Of a stretch of DNA of 64,000 bases, positions 8,995 through 16,789 are shown piece by piece. Made by a program: the position numbers and the translations under genes. Origin of the DNA: Gammaproteobacteria bacterium (GTDB taxonomy: Bacteria > Pseudomonadota > Gammaproteobacteria > Pseudomonadales > Halieaceae); NCBI GenBank assembly GCA_024742415.1, contig JANSYN010000014.1, positions 1-64,000 on the forward strand, given 5' to 3'. Position 1 is the stretch's first letter. Each line of letters opens with the position of its first letter. Below the pieces are notes generated by a model, which saw only the letters and a list, made by a program, of their open reading frames with translations, was not told the DNA's origin and ran no database searches.

Positions 8995-9237
8995 TGTTGC
9001 TTCTCCTTAAACGAATGTATGGGCCGGGGCACTCTTCATACAGCAGCGGCCCGAATCGCGGCCCGAAAGTGTACACCAGCGAAACGCCCGCGCAACGACA
9101 TCACGCACAAATCCTTGAGCAACTCGGCAGGTGTGACCGGCAGGCCGTTCTCCATGCCCGTGTTGCCAAAGGCACCGCAGCGCTATCTGCACAGGCAGGG
9201 CTGGCTGAGTCGCGCACGGGTGTCGCCCGGCGAGCAT

Positions 9238-9263
9238 AAAAAAAACCCGGCTCGAGAGCCGGG
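9238..9263 (-). terminator. Rho-independent terminator, minus strand
   Basis: Read on the minus strand, a 7-bp GC-rich stem (AGCCGGG pairing across a four-base loop with CCCGGCT, plus-strand arms 9246-9252 and 9257-9263) is followed by eight U. It is a strong canonical terminator. No protein gene ends just upstream on that strand; the nearest (universal stress protein) has its own terminator at 9622-9656. Confidence 0.85.
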
Positions 9264-9550
9264 CTAAGGTAGGGACACTGATTAACTGCTGCTTTGAGGG
9301 GGCAAGAGCAGGCAGCCAATCGTTCATCTGCAGTGCATGACGCTGCCGGCCGGCGCGCCCGGGATCAGGCGCATCGAAAGCAGGCATGATTCCATACGCG
9401 CCGCGTATGGCAGGACACCCGAATACAGGCTGACCCAAATGAGTCATGCAAGAGGGACGCATGGTAGGGAAAAGCCGCCGGCTTACCCATGGCAACAGGC
9501 GTCAGCCACATGACAGTTAGCGCCATGTGTCCGTCCGCCAGGAAGGATGA
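9264..9550 (-). ncRNA. Candidate small RNA ending at the 9238 terminator
   Basis: About 285 bases lie between an AT-rich patch (9550-9620) that could hold a promoter and the strong terminator at 9238-9263, all on the minus strand. The stretch contains several hairpin-forming palindromes, for example around CATACGCGGCGCGTATG. I find none of the hallmarks of 6S RNA, tmRNA, RNase P RNA or SRP RNA. A short frame of 53 codons starts with ATG at about 9514 but lacks a convincing ribosome site. The call rests on terminator placement only. Confidence 0.35.
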
Positions 9551-9621
9551 CTTAAGAAGTTACTTTAACTATTTGAGATAGAAAAGACTTTAAGAGATTA
9601 CCGTAAGTCTTTGATAGAAAT

Positions 9622-9656
9622 AAAAAAAGCCCGCATTTCATAAATGAAAGCGGGCT
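9622..9656 (-). terminator. Rho-independent terminator of the universal stress gene
   Basis: On the minus strand AGCCCGC at 9656-9650 pairs with GCGGGCT at 9634-9628, extended by a TTTCA/TGAAA inner stem with one bulged base. Seven U follow. It lies about 130 bases after the stop of the universal stress protein gene and should end that transcript. Confidence 0.88.
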
Positions 9657-9783
9657 AACAGCCGTATGCTTCGGGGCAGAAACATCGGCCAGGGGACGTG
9701 TTAGCACGCGCAGGGAATGCGACGTGCTGTATTCAAAATAGCCGGAAATCTGGATAGTGCAAGTAATCTTTATAAAAAAACTT

Positions 9784-10653
9784 TCAAGGCTTGATGGCCA
9801 GCACATCTGTCTTCAGATGCTGCAAAACGCGCTCGGCGGTGTTGCCGATCAGCCGTGCCTTGACGCCCTTTCTTGCTACCGTACCCATGACGACAATTTG
9901 TGCGCGCACCCTCGCCGCGTAGCTGGTGATGACTTTTTCTACCGGCCCGTGCTTGCAGTAAAAATTCTCCGGCGGGATGCCAAATTGCCGGGCGAGTTTG
10001 TCGATGCGGGGCGCCATCTCGGCCCTGGCATCCCTGACGTAGGCCAAAGGGTCGATCAGGTCCAGGTCGGATAACAACGTCGGAATCTCAATCACTGTCA
10101 CGATTTTCAGTTCTACCTCAAGGGCATCGGCAAGCTGCCTGGCCATACCCAGAACTTTCTCGTTGAGGGCGCGCTTGGAGCGCACACGGGTGCCCAGGTC
10201 CAGCGTTACCAGTACCGGTTTGGTGCGATGCCAGCGTTTCTTCGCCACCAGCAACACGGGTAAGTTGCACTTGCGCAACAGTTGCCAGTCCGTTGATGCA
10301 TGCACGACAGTCGGGGCGCCGCCCACGCCCTTGACAAGCCCCACGTACCTGCCGCTTGCACATTGGCGCAGCAGCCACTGTTCAATGTTCTTTTCCCATA
10401 TCACTTTCAGGCCTGTGCCCGCCTCAGCTGCGCCGTGGCGCGTAAGGTGCGCCCGAACCACTGACTCGCGCTCCTGCAGCAAGCGCGTCTTGATGCGGCC
10501 TTGTTCGCTGGCGCTGACGTTGAGCGTTTTCAACGGCGCATAGACAAATGCAACGACCTCTGCCCCCAGGCCCAGCTTGCGAGCAAGTTCAAGCCCTCGC
10601 GGTATCGCCACGCAAGTCTCTGCGGGGTCTGCCACTATCAGGATGTTGTTCAT
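9784..10653 (-). CDS. Tandem-domain universal stress protein (UspE-like)
   Basis: A 289-residue cytoplasmic protein made of two Usp domains, the size and layout of UspE. Domain 1 begins MNNILIVADPAE. Domain 2 begins near residue 140 (KPVLVTLDLG) and ends with the nucleotide-binding-type loop MGTVARKGVKARLIGNTAERVL. Usp proteins are induced by starvation and stress and often bind ATP. The start at 10653 fits the first beta strand of the fold; an upstream start adds 21 residues of no family value. A terminator lies at 9622-9656. Confidence 0.88.
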   Translation of the reverse strand: MNNILIVADPAETCVAIPRGLELARKLGLGAEVVAFVYAPLKTLNVSASEQGRIKTRLLQERESVVRAHLTRHGAAEAGTGLKVIWEKNIEQWLLRQCASGRYVGLVKGVGGAPTVVHASTDWQLLRKCNLPVLLVAKKRWHRTKPVLVTLDLGTRVRSKRALNEKVLGMARQLADALEVELKIVTVIEIPTLLSDLDLIDPLAYVRDARAEMAPRIDKLARQFGIPPENFYCKHGPVEKVITSYAARVRAQIVVMGTVARKGVKARLIGNTAERVLQHLKTDVLAIKP

Positions 10654-10740
10654 TTGCTGTTCCCGTTGGTCAATACGCCCGCCAGGGGCTGGTGTCTTAC
10701 GTTTACGTTCGCTCAACCGGGCACACGCCTGTTTTTTACA

Positions 10741-11760
10741 CTACCGGTGCGCGGCACAGTATTGCACCGGCGACTGGCCGGTCCAGCTTTTGAATGCGCG
10801 TGAAAACGTGCTCGGTTCAGAATAGCCCAGCAGGTAGGCCGTCTCTACCACCGACTTGCCTTGCTGGCCAAGATAGGCGCGCGCCAGTTCCAGCCGCGCC
10901 TCACTTACCAGTTCACTGAACGTCGTATTTTCATGCGCAAGACGCCGTTGCAGCGTCCTGCTGCTGAGCTTCAGGGCTTGCGCTACGCGATCCTGGGCTG
11001 GCGCACCGTCGGGTAACTCCTGGATAATAATATTGGCCACGTTTCGCGTGAGGCTATTGCTCAAGAGGTTGTCCAGATAGGCCTGCGCCCGCTCATCGGT
11101 TACCCGCGCGAGCGCCGGGTCGCCGCTGACCAGCGGTTGCTCGACATCTGCAAGGCGCCAGGTGACACGGGTATCGGCACTGTCAAAGCGCACTGTCGGC
11201 CCAAACATGCGCTGCCAGGGCTCTGGGTTGTGCGGTGCAGGGCGGGCCAGACGGGCCTCGACGGCGCGCAGCTCCTCCCCAAGCGTATGCACGCACATCT
11301 GCATGACAATGCCTATGCCATAATCGCGGCCGGCAAAAACCGGCCGTGGGGGATACAGGCTTCCATACAACCAGGCGTGCAGCAGCTCGCCCTCCTCCTC
11401 CAGGTGAATCTCGACGCCGGTACTGAGGCAACGCGCAAAACGCACCATCCGTCGCAGGCCGTCATAGACGGTATCGCTGGCCAGCCAGGACAGGCCAAGC
11501 GCGAGCAGAATCTGTGGTTGCAACTGACGCGCTGCCGCAAGACCGAAGGCCTCATCGCCCGTCAGTTCCACTGCTCTACCCATCAGGGCGCTGAACCTGG
11601 ACTGCGGAATACGCTGGGTCGGCACGCCGGTTGCGGAGCTATCTATTCCCACCTCGATGAACAATGCCTGCGCATCGACGCCGTACAAACGCAGTGCCCG
11701 CGCAACGGGATGTATCAGCGTGGGTAGCATGGAGTTCTGGATGTTAAGGGTATCAAGCAT
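10741..11760 (-). CDS. AraC-family transcriptional regulator
   Basis: A 339-residue regulator. The N-terminal region (about 25-210) matches the Arabinose_bd-type domain of the OruR/ArgR-like AraC group (RFSALMGRAVELTGDEAFGL). The C-terminal region (about 240-335) is the double helix-turn-helix domain: DRVAQALKLSSRTLQRRLAH, then KSVVETAYLLGYSEPSTFSRAFKSWTGQSP. Such proteins usually activate genes for degradation of a small carbon compound. No obvious partner operon adjoins it: the universal stress gene and an alpha/beta hydrolase flank it on the same strand. Confidence 0.92.
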   Translation of the reverse strand: MLDTLNIQNSMLPTLIHPVARALRLYGVDAQALFIEVGIDSSATGVPTQRIPQSRFSALMGRAVELTGDEAFGLAAARQLQPQILLALGLSWLASDTVYDGLRRMVRFARCLSTGVEIHLEEEGELLHAWLYGSLYPPRPVFAGRDYGIGIVMQMCVHTLGEELRAVEARLARPAPHNPEPWQRMFGPTVRFDSADTRVTWRLADVEQPLVSGDPALARVTDERAQAYLDNLLSNSLTRNVANIIIQELPDGAPAQDRVAQALKLSSRTLQRRLAHENTTFSELVSEARLELARAYLGQQGKSVVETAYLLGYSEPSTFSRAFKSWTGQSPVQYCAAHR

Positions 11761-11850
11761 TGCGGCGGCACAGTGGCATCACAGGCCGACAATATAGCAC
11801 CGCCCCACTACACCGGGGAACACGGTGCAGCGCGCTGCGCGCCTAAGGCA

Positions 11851-12621
11851 TTACACCAATGCCGCCGGATACACCCACTGGCAGTTAGCCGCACCCTCGA
11901 AGCGCCGCCACTGCCCCTCGGGCAGGGCCAGCATCTGCGCTATGAGATACCAGATTGACGGGTTAAACGTCATACCACAGTGGCTGCCGCGCACTCGCAC
12001 GCTCTGGGTTTGCGCGTGGCCATTGGCCTGATAGGTGGTTTTCCAGTTGACGATGCCATCACCAGTAGAATAAATCGCGGTCGTGGGTACGGGAGGGGCC
12101 GACGAGAGCAGCTCCTCTTCGATAGGAAGTTCCTCGGGGGGATTAAGCGCGGTAAACAGGCGTGCGGGAATGGACGCCGTCATACGCCCTTCACCGAAGG
12201 GGCTGCCCAGGGAAATCACCTGCCGCACCATGTGGGGTTCGCGTCGCGCAATCTCGCGCGCAAAGATACCGCCGAGGCTGTGCCCAACCAGCGACATCGC
12301 ACCGTGCTCTGCGTAAATGTCAGTGATGCGTTCTTCCAGGCCTTCAAGCACGCCGTCTCTTGGCCCCAGGTTCTGGCCCTGGCCCCAGCCGTACACGACG
12401 TACCCCAGTTCTGCAAGAAACCTGCGCAGCGCCGCGTTGTAGCGATCGCCCGCCAGAAAACCGGGCAATACCATCACCGCATGGCCGTCACCTTCGGGGG
12501 CACGTCGCAGTAACGCTTTACGTGACAGGCGCAGTGATAACACTTCACCCAGCACGCGGTGCATTTCGGTGAAAGCCAGGAACAGGCTGGGGGGTGGAAC
12601 GTAAACGTCCTGCTGCTGCAT
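11851..12621 (-). CDS. Alpha/beta hydrolase
   Basis: A 256-residue hydrolase with the nucleophile elbow GHSLGG near residue 108 (MSLVGHSLGGIFAREIARRE). An early strand VMVLPGFLAGDRYN supplies the oxyanion region, and His and Asp late in the sequence (near GSHCGM and DGIVNW) are possible triad partners. It resembles lipase/PGAP1-like esterases acting on hydrophobic esters, but the substrate is not determined. There is no signal peptide, so it is probably cytoplasmic. It lies upstream of the AraC gene on the same strand with a 90-base gap. Confidence 0.85.
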   Translation of the reverse strand: MQQQDVYVPPPSLFLAFTEMHRVLGEVLSLRLSRKALLRRAPEGDGHAVMVLPGFLAGDRYNAALRRFLAELGYVVYGWGQGQNLGPRDGVLEGLEERITDIYAEHGAMSLVGHSLGGIFAREIARREPHMVRQVISLGSPFGEGRMTASIPARLFTALNPPEELPIEEELLSSAPPVPTTAIYSTGDGIVNWKTTYQANGHAQTQSVRVRGSHCGMTFNPSIWYLIAQMLALPEGQWRRFEGAANCQWVYPAALV

Positions 12622-12765
12622 AAAACGGCTTCCCTGATTATCGCTGTTATGACTTGATCATAGCGAACAATGCAGGACGCTTAAAGTGGTGCTTGCGGGC
12701 TGGCCGAGTGCTACGCAAACGCAGGCCCAACGCGGCAAGCCTGCGGCCCGAACACACAGCAAGCG

Positions 12766-13359
12766 CTAGAGTTGTGAGAATTCCTTGTTCAGGGAATAGC
12801 GGCGCGAGGTTACGTAAGACTCCATATCTTCCGTGCGGCGCAGCGCCGCATCCAGACGCTCACGGGCCCGGGCAAGCCGCACGGCCGGCTGGTCACTGTA
12901 ACGGAACATTTTGCGCGGGCGATGCTGGTGGCGTATCTCGTCGTACTCGGTATCAACGGCGTAGCCCTCGTAGGCACTGTTATGGTCGCCCCCGTCACCA
13001 GCACCGTAGCTGCCACGATGCGGGCGCGGCGCCAGCGCGATCCAGGCGCCCACATAGAGCCAAAAGGCCAGCGGCGATGCGAAGATAAAAAGGCCCACCC
13101 ACAGCAACCTGACCACCCAGGCCTCAACCTCCCAGTAGTCGGCGACGCCCGCGCAGACGCCACCGATTTTTCCGTCACGGGTATTGCGGTAGAGGTTAAA
13201 GCCCCACCCTGCATTGCGTCGAGTGTAAAAACCCTGCCGCGCGCGAGCACCACGTCGGGGGCGACCGTGCGTGGTCGGGCCATTGGTGCTGGCGCCATTG
13301 TGCTGTGCGTGGTCACTCGCGGCGCGGTCGGCATCGAGATGCGAATACTTGCGTGGCAT
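12766..13359 (-). CDS. pspC: Phage shock protein C
   Basis: A 197-residue membrane protein with the PspC domain at about 55-115 (NLYRNTRDGKIGGVCAGVADYWEV, then a membrane segment GLFIFASPLAFWLYVGAWIA). It is longer than E. coli PspC, with an Arg-rich N-terminal extension of about 50 residues and a C-terminal cytoplasmic region that may be a coiled coil. PspC senses membrane damage with PspB and recruits PspA away from PspF. AGGAGG precedes the ATG. It follows pspB by two bases, so translation is probably coupled. Confidence 0.93.
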   Translation of the reverse strand: MPRKYSHLDADRAASDHAQHNGASTNGPTTHGRPRRGARARQGFYTRRNAGWGFNLYRNTRDGKIGGVCAGVADYWEVEAWVVRLLWVGLFIFASPLAFWLYVGAWIALAPRPHRGSYGAGDGGDHNSAYEGYAVDTEYDEIRHQHRPRKMFRYSDQPAVRLARARERLDAALRRTEDMESYVTSRRYSLNKEFSQL

Positions 13360-13361
13360 GG

Positions 13362-13619
13362 CTATTCCTCCTGGGCGTCAGCGCGCCGGATCTGTTCCCT
13401 CCAACCCGGATGATCATCATCCAGTATGGCTTCGAGTGTGCTGATGCGATCCGTCAGCTTGTCGACGGTTTCCAGCATCAGCTCAATAGATTCACGATCC
13501 TCGGCGTTCAGGCCGCGCGAAGAGCGGTTAACGCTACGGTAGTGCATGGTGATCCAGATCGGCGCCACGACTGTCAGAAAAAGAATCGTTGGCACGAACA
13601 TGAACTTCCAGAATTCCAT
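13362..13619 (-). CDS. pspB: Phage shock protein B
   Basis: An 85-residue inner-membrane protein of normal PspB length. One N-terminal membrane segment (FVPTILFLTVVAPIWITMHY) is followed by a charged amphipathic region with the coiled-coil-like ESIELMLETVDKLTDRISTLEAILD. PspB and PspC together relay envelope stress to PspA. GAGGAA lies six bases before the ATG. The gene lies between pspA and pspC in the standard order. Confidence 0.94.
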   Translation of the reverse strand: MEFWKFMFVPTILFLTVVAPIWITMHYRSVNRSSRGLNAEDRESIELMLETVDKLTDRISTLEAILDDDHPGWREQIRRADAQEE

Positions 13620-13712
13620 GGATTGTTTCCTCAGGTGGCAGGGGCCGCGTACGCTCCTGCCCCATTATCGTGTGAGTGTTAGCGTCCATCGCGTGCAACG
13701 GCTTGTTGCCCA

Positions 13713-14480
13713 CTAGGCTTTACCCGCTGTATTCTGGTTGCTGCCGGCCGCAGTGCGCTTTTTTGCGGCGGACCTGGTTGCGCGCGGCGCAGAAGCGGGC
13801 GTTGCTTGCGCAGCGCTACCCTCCATCTCAGATTTCAGACGCTGCAGTTCATCGCTGATTACTTCGTCATCTTCCAGCGATTGGATCTGCACTGCAAGGT
13901 CAGGCGACACTTCGCGACCCACATCCATGGCCTCGAGCTGGCTCTCCAGAGTGTCCATGCGGCGCTCGTAGTGCTCAAACCGGTGGAACGCGTTGTCCAG
14001 CGCATCGCGTTGCATCTGGCGCTTCACCTTGATGCGCGACTCAACGGTTTTTCCACGCATTAGCAGTGCCTTTTGTTTTGCGCGTGCGTCGTCGAGTTTT
14101 TGCTGCAACTGTGCGACCTCGTGATTGAGCTGCTCTATGTGCTCATCGGTCGTTTGTAACTCTGCCTCGACAATCGCGATTTCTTCCTCGATCGCCCGCT
14201 TCTCCTGCAGCGCCGCTCTGGCAAGATCTTCGCGCTGCTTGGCAATGGCCAGGCGTGCCTTGTTCTCCCAGCTTTGCGCCTCCTCGCGCACGCGCTCCAG
14301 GCGGCGCGTGGCTGCTTTGCGGTCAGCAATGACTCTGACCGACGAACTGCGCACCTCCACAAGGGTATCTTCCATCTCCTGGATAATCAGCCGCACCATC
14401 TTTTCAGGATCTTCGGCCTGGTCCAGCATTGAATTGATATTGGAATTAATGATGTCCGTCATGCGTGAAAAAATGCCCAT
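13713..14480 (-). CDS. pspA: Phage shock protein A
   Basis: A 255-residue peripheral membrane protein of the PspA/IM30 (ESCRT-III-like) family. It begins MGIFSRMTDIINSNINSMLDQAEDPEKMVR, the amphipathic membrane-binding helix, and continues as long coiled coil to about residue 220. A basic, Ala/Thr-rich tail of about 30 residues follows that most PspA lack. In the resting state it binds and inhibits PspF; under stress it coats damaged membrane. AGGAG precedes the ATG. The gene upstream in the operon is a 56-residue membrane protein (14512-14682). Confidence 0.96.
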   Translation of the reverse strand: MGIFSRMTDIINSNINSMLDQAEDPEKMVRLIIQEMEDTLVEVRSSSVRVIADRKAATRRLERVREEAQSWENKARLAIAKQREDLARAALQEKRAIEEEIAIVEAELQTTDEHIEQLNHEVAQLQQKLDDARAKQKALLMRGKTVESRIKVKRQMQRDALDNAFHRFEHYERRMDTLESQLEAMDVGREVSPDLAVQIQSLEDDEVISDELQRLKSEMEGSAAQATPASAPRATRSAAKKRTAAGSNQNTAGKA

Positions 14481-14511
14481 CTACTCTCTCCTGTTACCCT
14501 GATACCTGAAT

Positions 14512-14682
14512 CTAGCAGCCACGATTACCGCGCCGCACGCCCAACCAACCAACCAGTTCCATCATCACCGCGACCTGCAAAAATCCCCAAAGTCCCACCA
14601 GCGGCCCGGCACCCAGGGCAATCACCGCACAGGCTATCAGCAGTGCGCTGTACACCAACTTACGCTCTTCCCTCGACTGCAT
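14512..14682 (-). CDS. Unnamed 56-residue membrane protein heading the psp operon
   Basis: A 56-codon frame on the minus strand: starts MQSREERKLVYSALLIACAV and ends VRRGNRGC. A charged N-terminus is followed by a hydrophobic stretch (about 10-46) broken at GPLVGLWG, which suggests a membrane hairpin. AGGAG lies eight bases before the ATG. It ends 31 bases before the pspA start, in the same direction, within the pspF-pspA divergent region. It does not resemble PspB, PspD or PspG as I know them. The ribosome site, topology and position all support a real gene; function as a Psp accessory protein is inference. Confidence 0.75.
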   Translation of the reverse strand: MQSREERKLVYSALLIACAVIALGAGPLVGLWGFLQVAVMMELVGWLGVRRGNRGC

Positions 14683-14789
14683 ACTGATGACTCCTGTGAG
14701 CTGGCGCCCGGCGATCTGTGCGGCGCTTGTTCCGGGGCGGGCACGGGCATGTCAACGACAGGCCCGGCGCTATCGATCACCCTGTTCAA

Positions 14790-14805
14790 TACATTTTGCA
14801 TGCCA
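14790..14805 (-). promoter_or_regulatory. Possible degenerate sigma-54 promoter of the psp operon
   Basis: Read on the minus strand, TGGCATG-CAAA-ATGTA matches the sigma-54 consensus TGGCACG-N4-TTGCW at most positions, including the -24 GG. The -12 GC is GT, which is a serious mismatch. It is the best candidate in the interval, placed about 108 bases ahead of the 56-residue protein gene. The very AT-rich stretch behind it (about 14811-14939) is where PspF enhancer sites and an IHF bend would be expected. Confidence 0.35.
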
Positions 14806-14939
14806 GAAATTCTATCCCCCTGTTTTTTAATGCTTTTATTGGTTCTTACCAGAAAATTCAGGTCGACTAATACTGTATAAATGGTTTTTTTAGCCTTATA
14901 GTTAGCTTTTAATGCCATATTTTAAGGTTATTTTTACCG

Positions 14940-15974
14940 ATGAGAATTCAAGAGAGCATGATTGGTGACTCTGCGGCACTGGCAGAGGCACTGGCGCATG
15001 TGTCGGCACTCGCCCCGATCGACCGTCCTATTCTGGTCCTGGGCGAGCGCGGCACGGGCAAGGAACTGGTCGCGCAGCGACTGCACTACCTGTCGCCGCG
15101 CTGGGACGCCCCACTGATCAAGGTGAACTGTGCCGCGATGGCAGACGGCCTGCTCGAATCCGAACTGTTCGGACACGAGCCTGGCGCTTTTACCGGCGCC
15201 AGCAGGATTCATCACGGCCGCTTTGAACGCGCGGACGGCGGCACGCTGTTTCTGGACGAGGTCGGCACTATGTCGCAACGCCTCCAGGAGAAGCTGCTAA
15301 GACTGGTGGAGTACGGCGAGTTCGAACGCCTCGGTGGCCAGCAGACACTGCGGGTAGATGTTCGCGTGATAGCTGCAACACATGCAGACTTGCGTACACT
15401 GAGCAGCAGCGGCGAATTTCGCGCCGACCTCCTCGACCGATTGAGTTTCGACGTGGTGCACCTGCCGGCCCTGCGCCAGCGCAGCGGCGACATCGCACAA
15501 CTGGCCGAACATTTTGCCCTGGGTATGAGTGCGGAACTGGGCTGGGAGGTATTCCCGGGCTTCAGCGAGAAGGCAATGGCGCAACTTGAGCACTACCACT
15601 GGCCTGGCAATGTGCGCGAACTTAAAAATGCGGTTGAACGTTCTCTACACCGCTGGGGTGACAGCAGCACACCGGTGCATGAGGTCATTATCGACCCTTT
15701 CCTGTCGCCCTACGCGCAATCGACCCCACCCGGTGTCATCGATGTGCGCGAACAACCCGGCGCTAACGTGCCCGCTGACGACGTGCACCGCAAGGATGAT
15801 TTCACCACGCGCGTCGCCAGGCTTGAAAAGCAACTGTTAAGCGAGGCGTTGGCAGAGCACGCTCACAACCAGCGTCGTACCGCTGCCGCACTGGGCCTGA
15901 GCTATGACCAGCTGCGCGGCATGGTCAGAAAGTATGGCCTGTCACGTCGCAAGCGCGCTGCGACGACACGCTGA
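14940..15974 (+). CDS. pspF: PspF, sigma-54 enhancer-binding activator
   Basis: A 344-residue AAA+ activator without a receiver domain, as in PspF. Walker A is GERGTGKE near residue 36. The sigma-54 contact loop ESELFGHEPGAFTGA and Walker B GGTLFLDEVG follow. A C-terminal Fis-type helix-turn-helix (NQRRTAAALGLSYDQLRGMV) binds the enhancer. It drives sigma-54-dependent transcription of the divergent psp operon and is held inactive by PspA. The start at 14940 is preceded by AAGG at a long spacing. It is transcribed away from pspA as in other Proteobacteria. Confidence 0.95.
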   Translation: MRIQESMIGDSAALAEALAHVSALAPIDRPILVLGERGTGKELVAQRLHYLSPRWDAPLIKVNCAAMADGLLESELFGHEPGAFTGASRIHHGRFERADGGTLFLDEVGTMSQRLQEKLLRLVEYGEFERLGGQQTLRVDVRVIAATHADLRTLSSSGEFRADLLDRLSFDVVHLPALRQRSGDIAQLAEHFALGMSAELGWEVFPGFSEKAMAQLEHYHWPGNVRELKNAVERSLHRWGDSSTPVHEVIIDPFLSPYAQSTPPGVIDVREQPGANVPADDVHRKDDFTTRVARLEKQLLSEALAEHAHNQRRTAAALGLSYDQLRGMVRKYGLSRRKRAATTR

Positions 15975-16020
15975 CAGCCCCGCAGAGCCTGCGTGCCACA
16001 GACAGACGAGCAGGCGCAGC

Positions 16021-16497
16021 TTATTCGCTTGCGGCGCAGCCGCGGGTAAACGCATCCCACTGGCCGGCGATATCGTATTTATTGAAGTCGTCCAGGCTCA
16101 TGTGCAGGTAGGCGTCCTGTTGCTGCAGTACCACCGTATAGATGATGTTCTTCGAACGCAGATACGCCTGCATGCGCTGCGCGGCGCAACCCTTGGTGAC
16201 CTTGAGTGTGCTTTGCTCCACGCTGAAGCCGTCAAAACGCTTGCTCACGTCGATAAGGTCATCGTTCTGGTTGGGGTGAAGGGCCATGTACTTGCCCTCG
16301 TAGTTGCGTTTGTAGGCAATGCCCTCGTCGTTCAGGGCGCGCTCAAAGTAGGCCAACACCAGCGGATCCTCGCTGGGCTTGACCGTATCGGGTTGCGCCT
16401 CGTAGAACTTCTCGTCAAACGCGGAACACGCTACCAGCGACCCGGTGCCTAGCACCGCGAACACCACGAGCAACGCTGAACGAATCACTGCTTTCAT
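16021..16497 (-). CDS. Small lipoprotein of unknown function
   Basis: A 158-residue exported lipoprotein. The signal peptide MKAVIRSALLVVFAVLGTGS ends in the lipobox LVAC, with the modified Cys at about 24. The mature part has two further Cys (KGCAAQR and RGCAASE at the C-terminus) that may form a disulphide. GGGAG lies ten bases before the chosen ATG at 16497; a start 12 codons upstream would bury the signal peptide. I recognise no family. It stands alone between pspF and an SDR gene. Confidence 0.75.
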   Translation of the reverse strand: MKAVIRSALLVVFAVLGTGSLVACSAFDEKFYEAQPDTVKPSEDPLVLAYFERALNDEGIAYKRNYEGKYMALHPNQNDDLIDVSKRFDGFSVEQSTLKVTKGCAAQRMQAYLRSKNIIYTVVLQQQDAYLHMSLDDFNKYDIAGQWDAFTRGCAASE

Positions 16498-16789
16498 TTT
16501 CTGCAACTCCCTGCCGTGACGGCTTGCCTGCATGAACGGGCCGCGAGTAACCCTGCAATTGCAAGGTCATTACTGGTGCTGCGCGCCGGATGCCCTGGCG
16601 TCCCCGCGATCCAATGGCCGGGCTCGGGCCAATCGCTTGCGCCCCAACTCGCTCGCTAGTATAGAAAAAGCGCACTGACTTGGCACGACCCGGCGCGCGA
16701 ATTGCGCACGCAGTCACCGATTTTGTGACCGCGGCGACACTCCTGCTGCCCGCCTGAAAGCGCGTAAAGGCGTTTGGCTGGCGTGATCG

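Larger units (their letters stand above)
8995..9783. other. Region without protein genes, 789 bases
   Basis: No reading frame here has a convincing ribosome site, family match or sensible composition. The longest minus-strand frame (9007-9495) runs straight through a strong terminator hairpin. The region does contain two minus-strand intrinsic terminators, described separately, and an AT-rich patch at 9550-9620 between them. The interval 9264-9550 therefore looks like a short non-coding transcription unit, or the remains of a lost gene that kept its terminator. Confidence 0.5.

Noticed and set aside
9007-9495. Minus-strand 162-codon frame
   Set aside because: It passes through the strong terminator hairpin at 9238-9263, has no ribosome site and matches no family.
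14637-14918. Minus-strand 93-codon frame ahead of pspA
   Set aside because: It lies in the AT-rich control region, overlaps the better-supported 56-residue gene in another frame and has no ribosome site.
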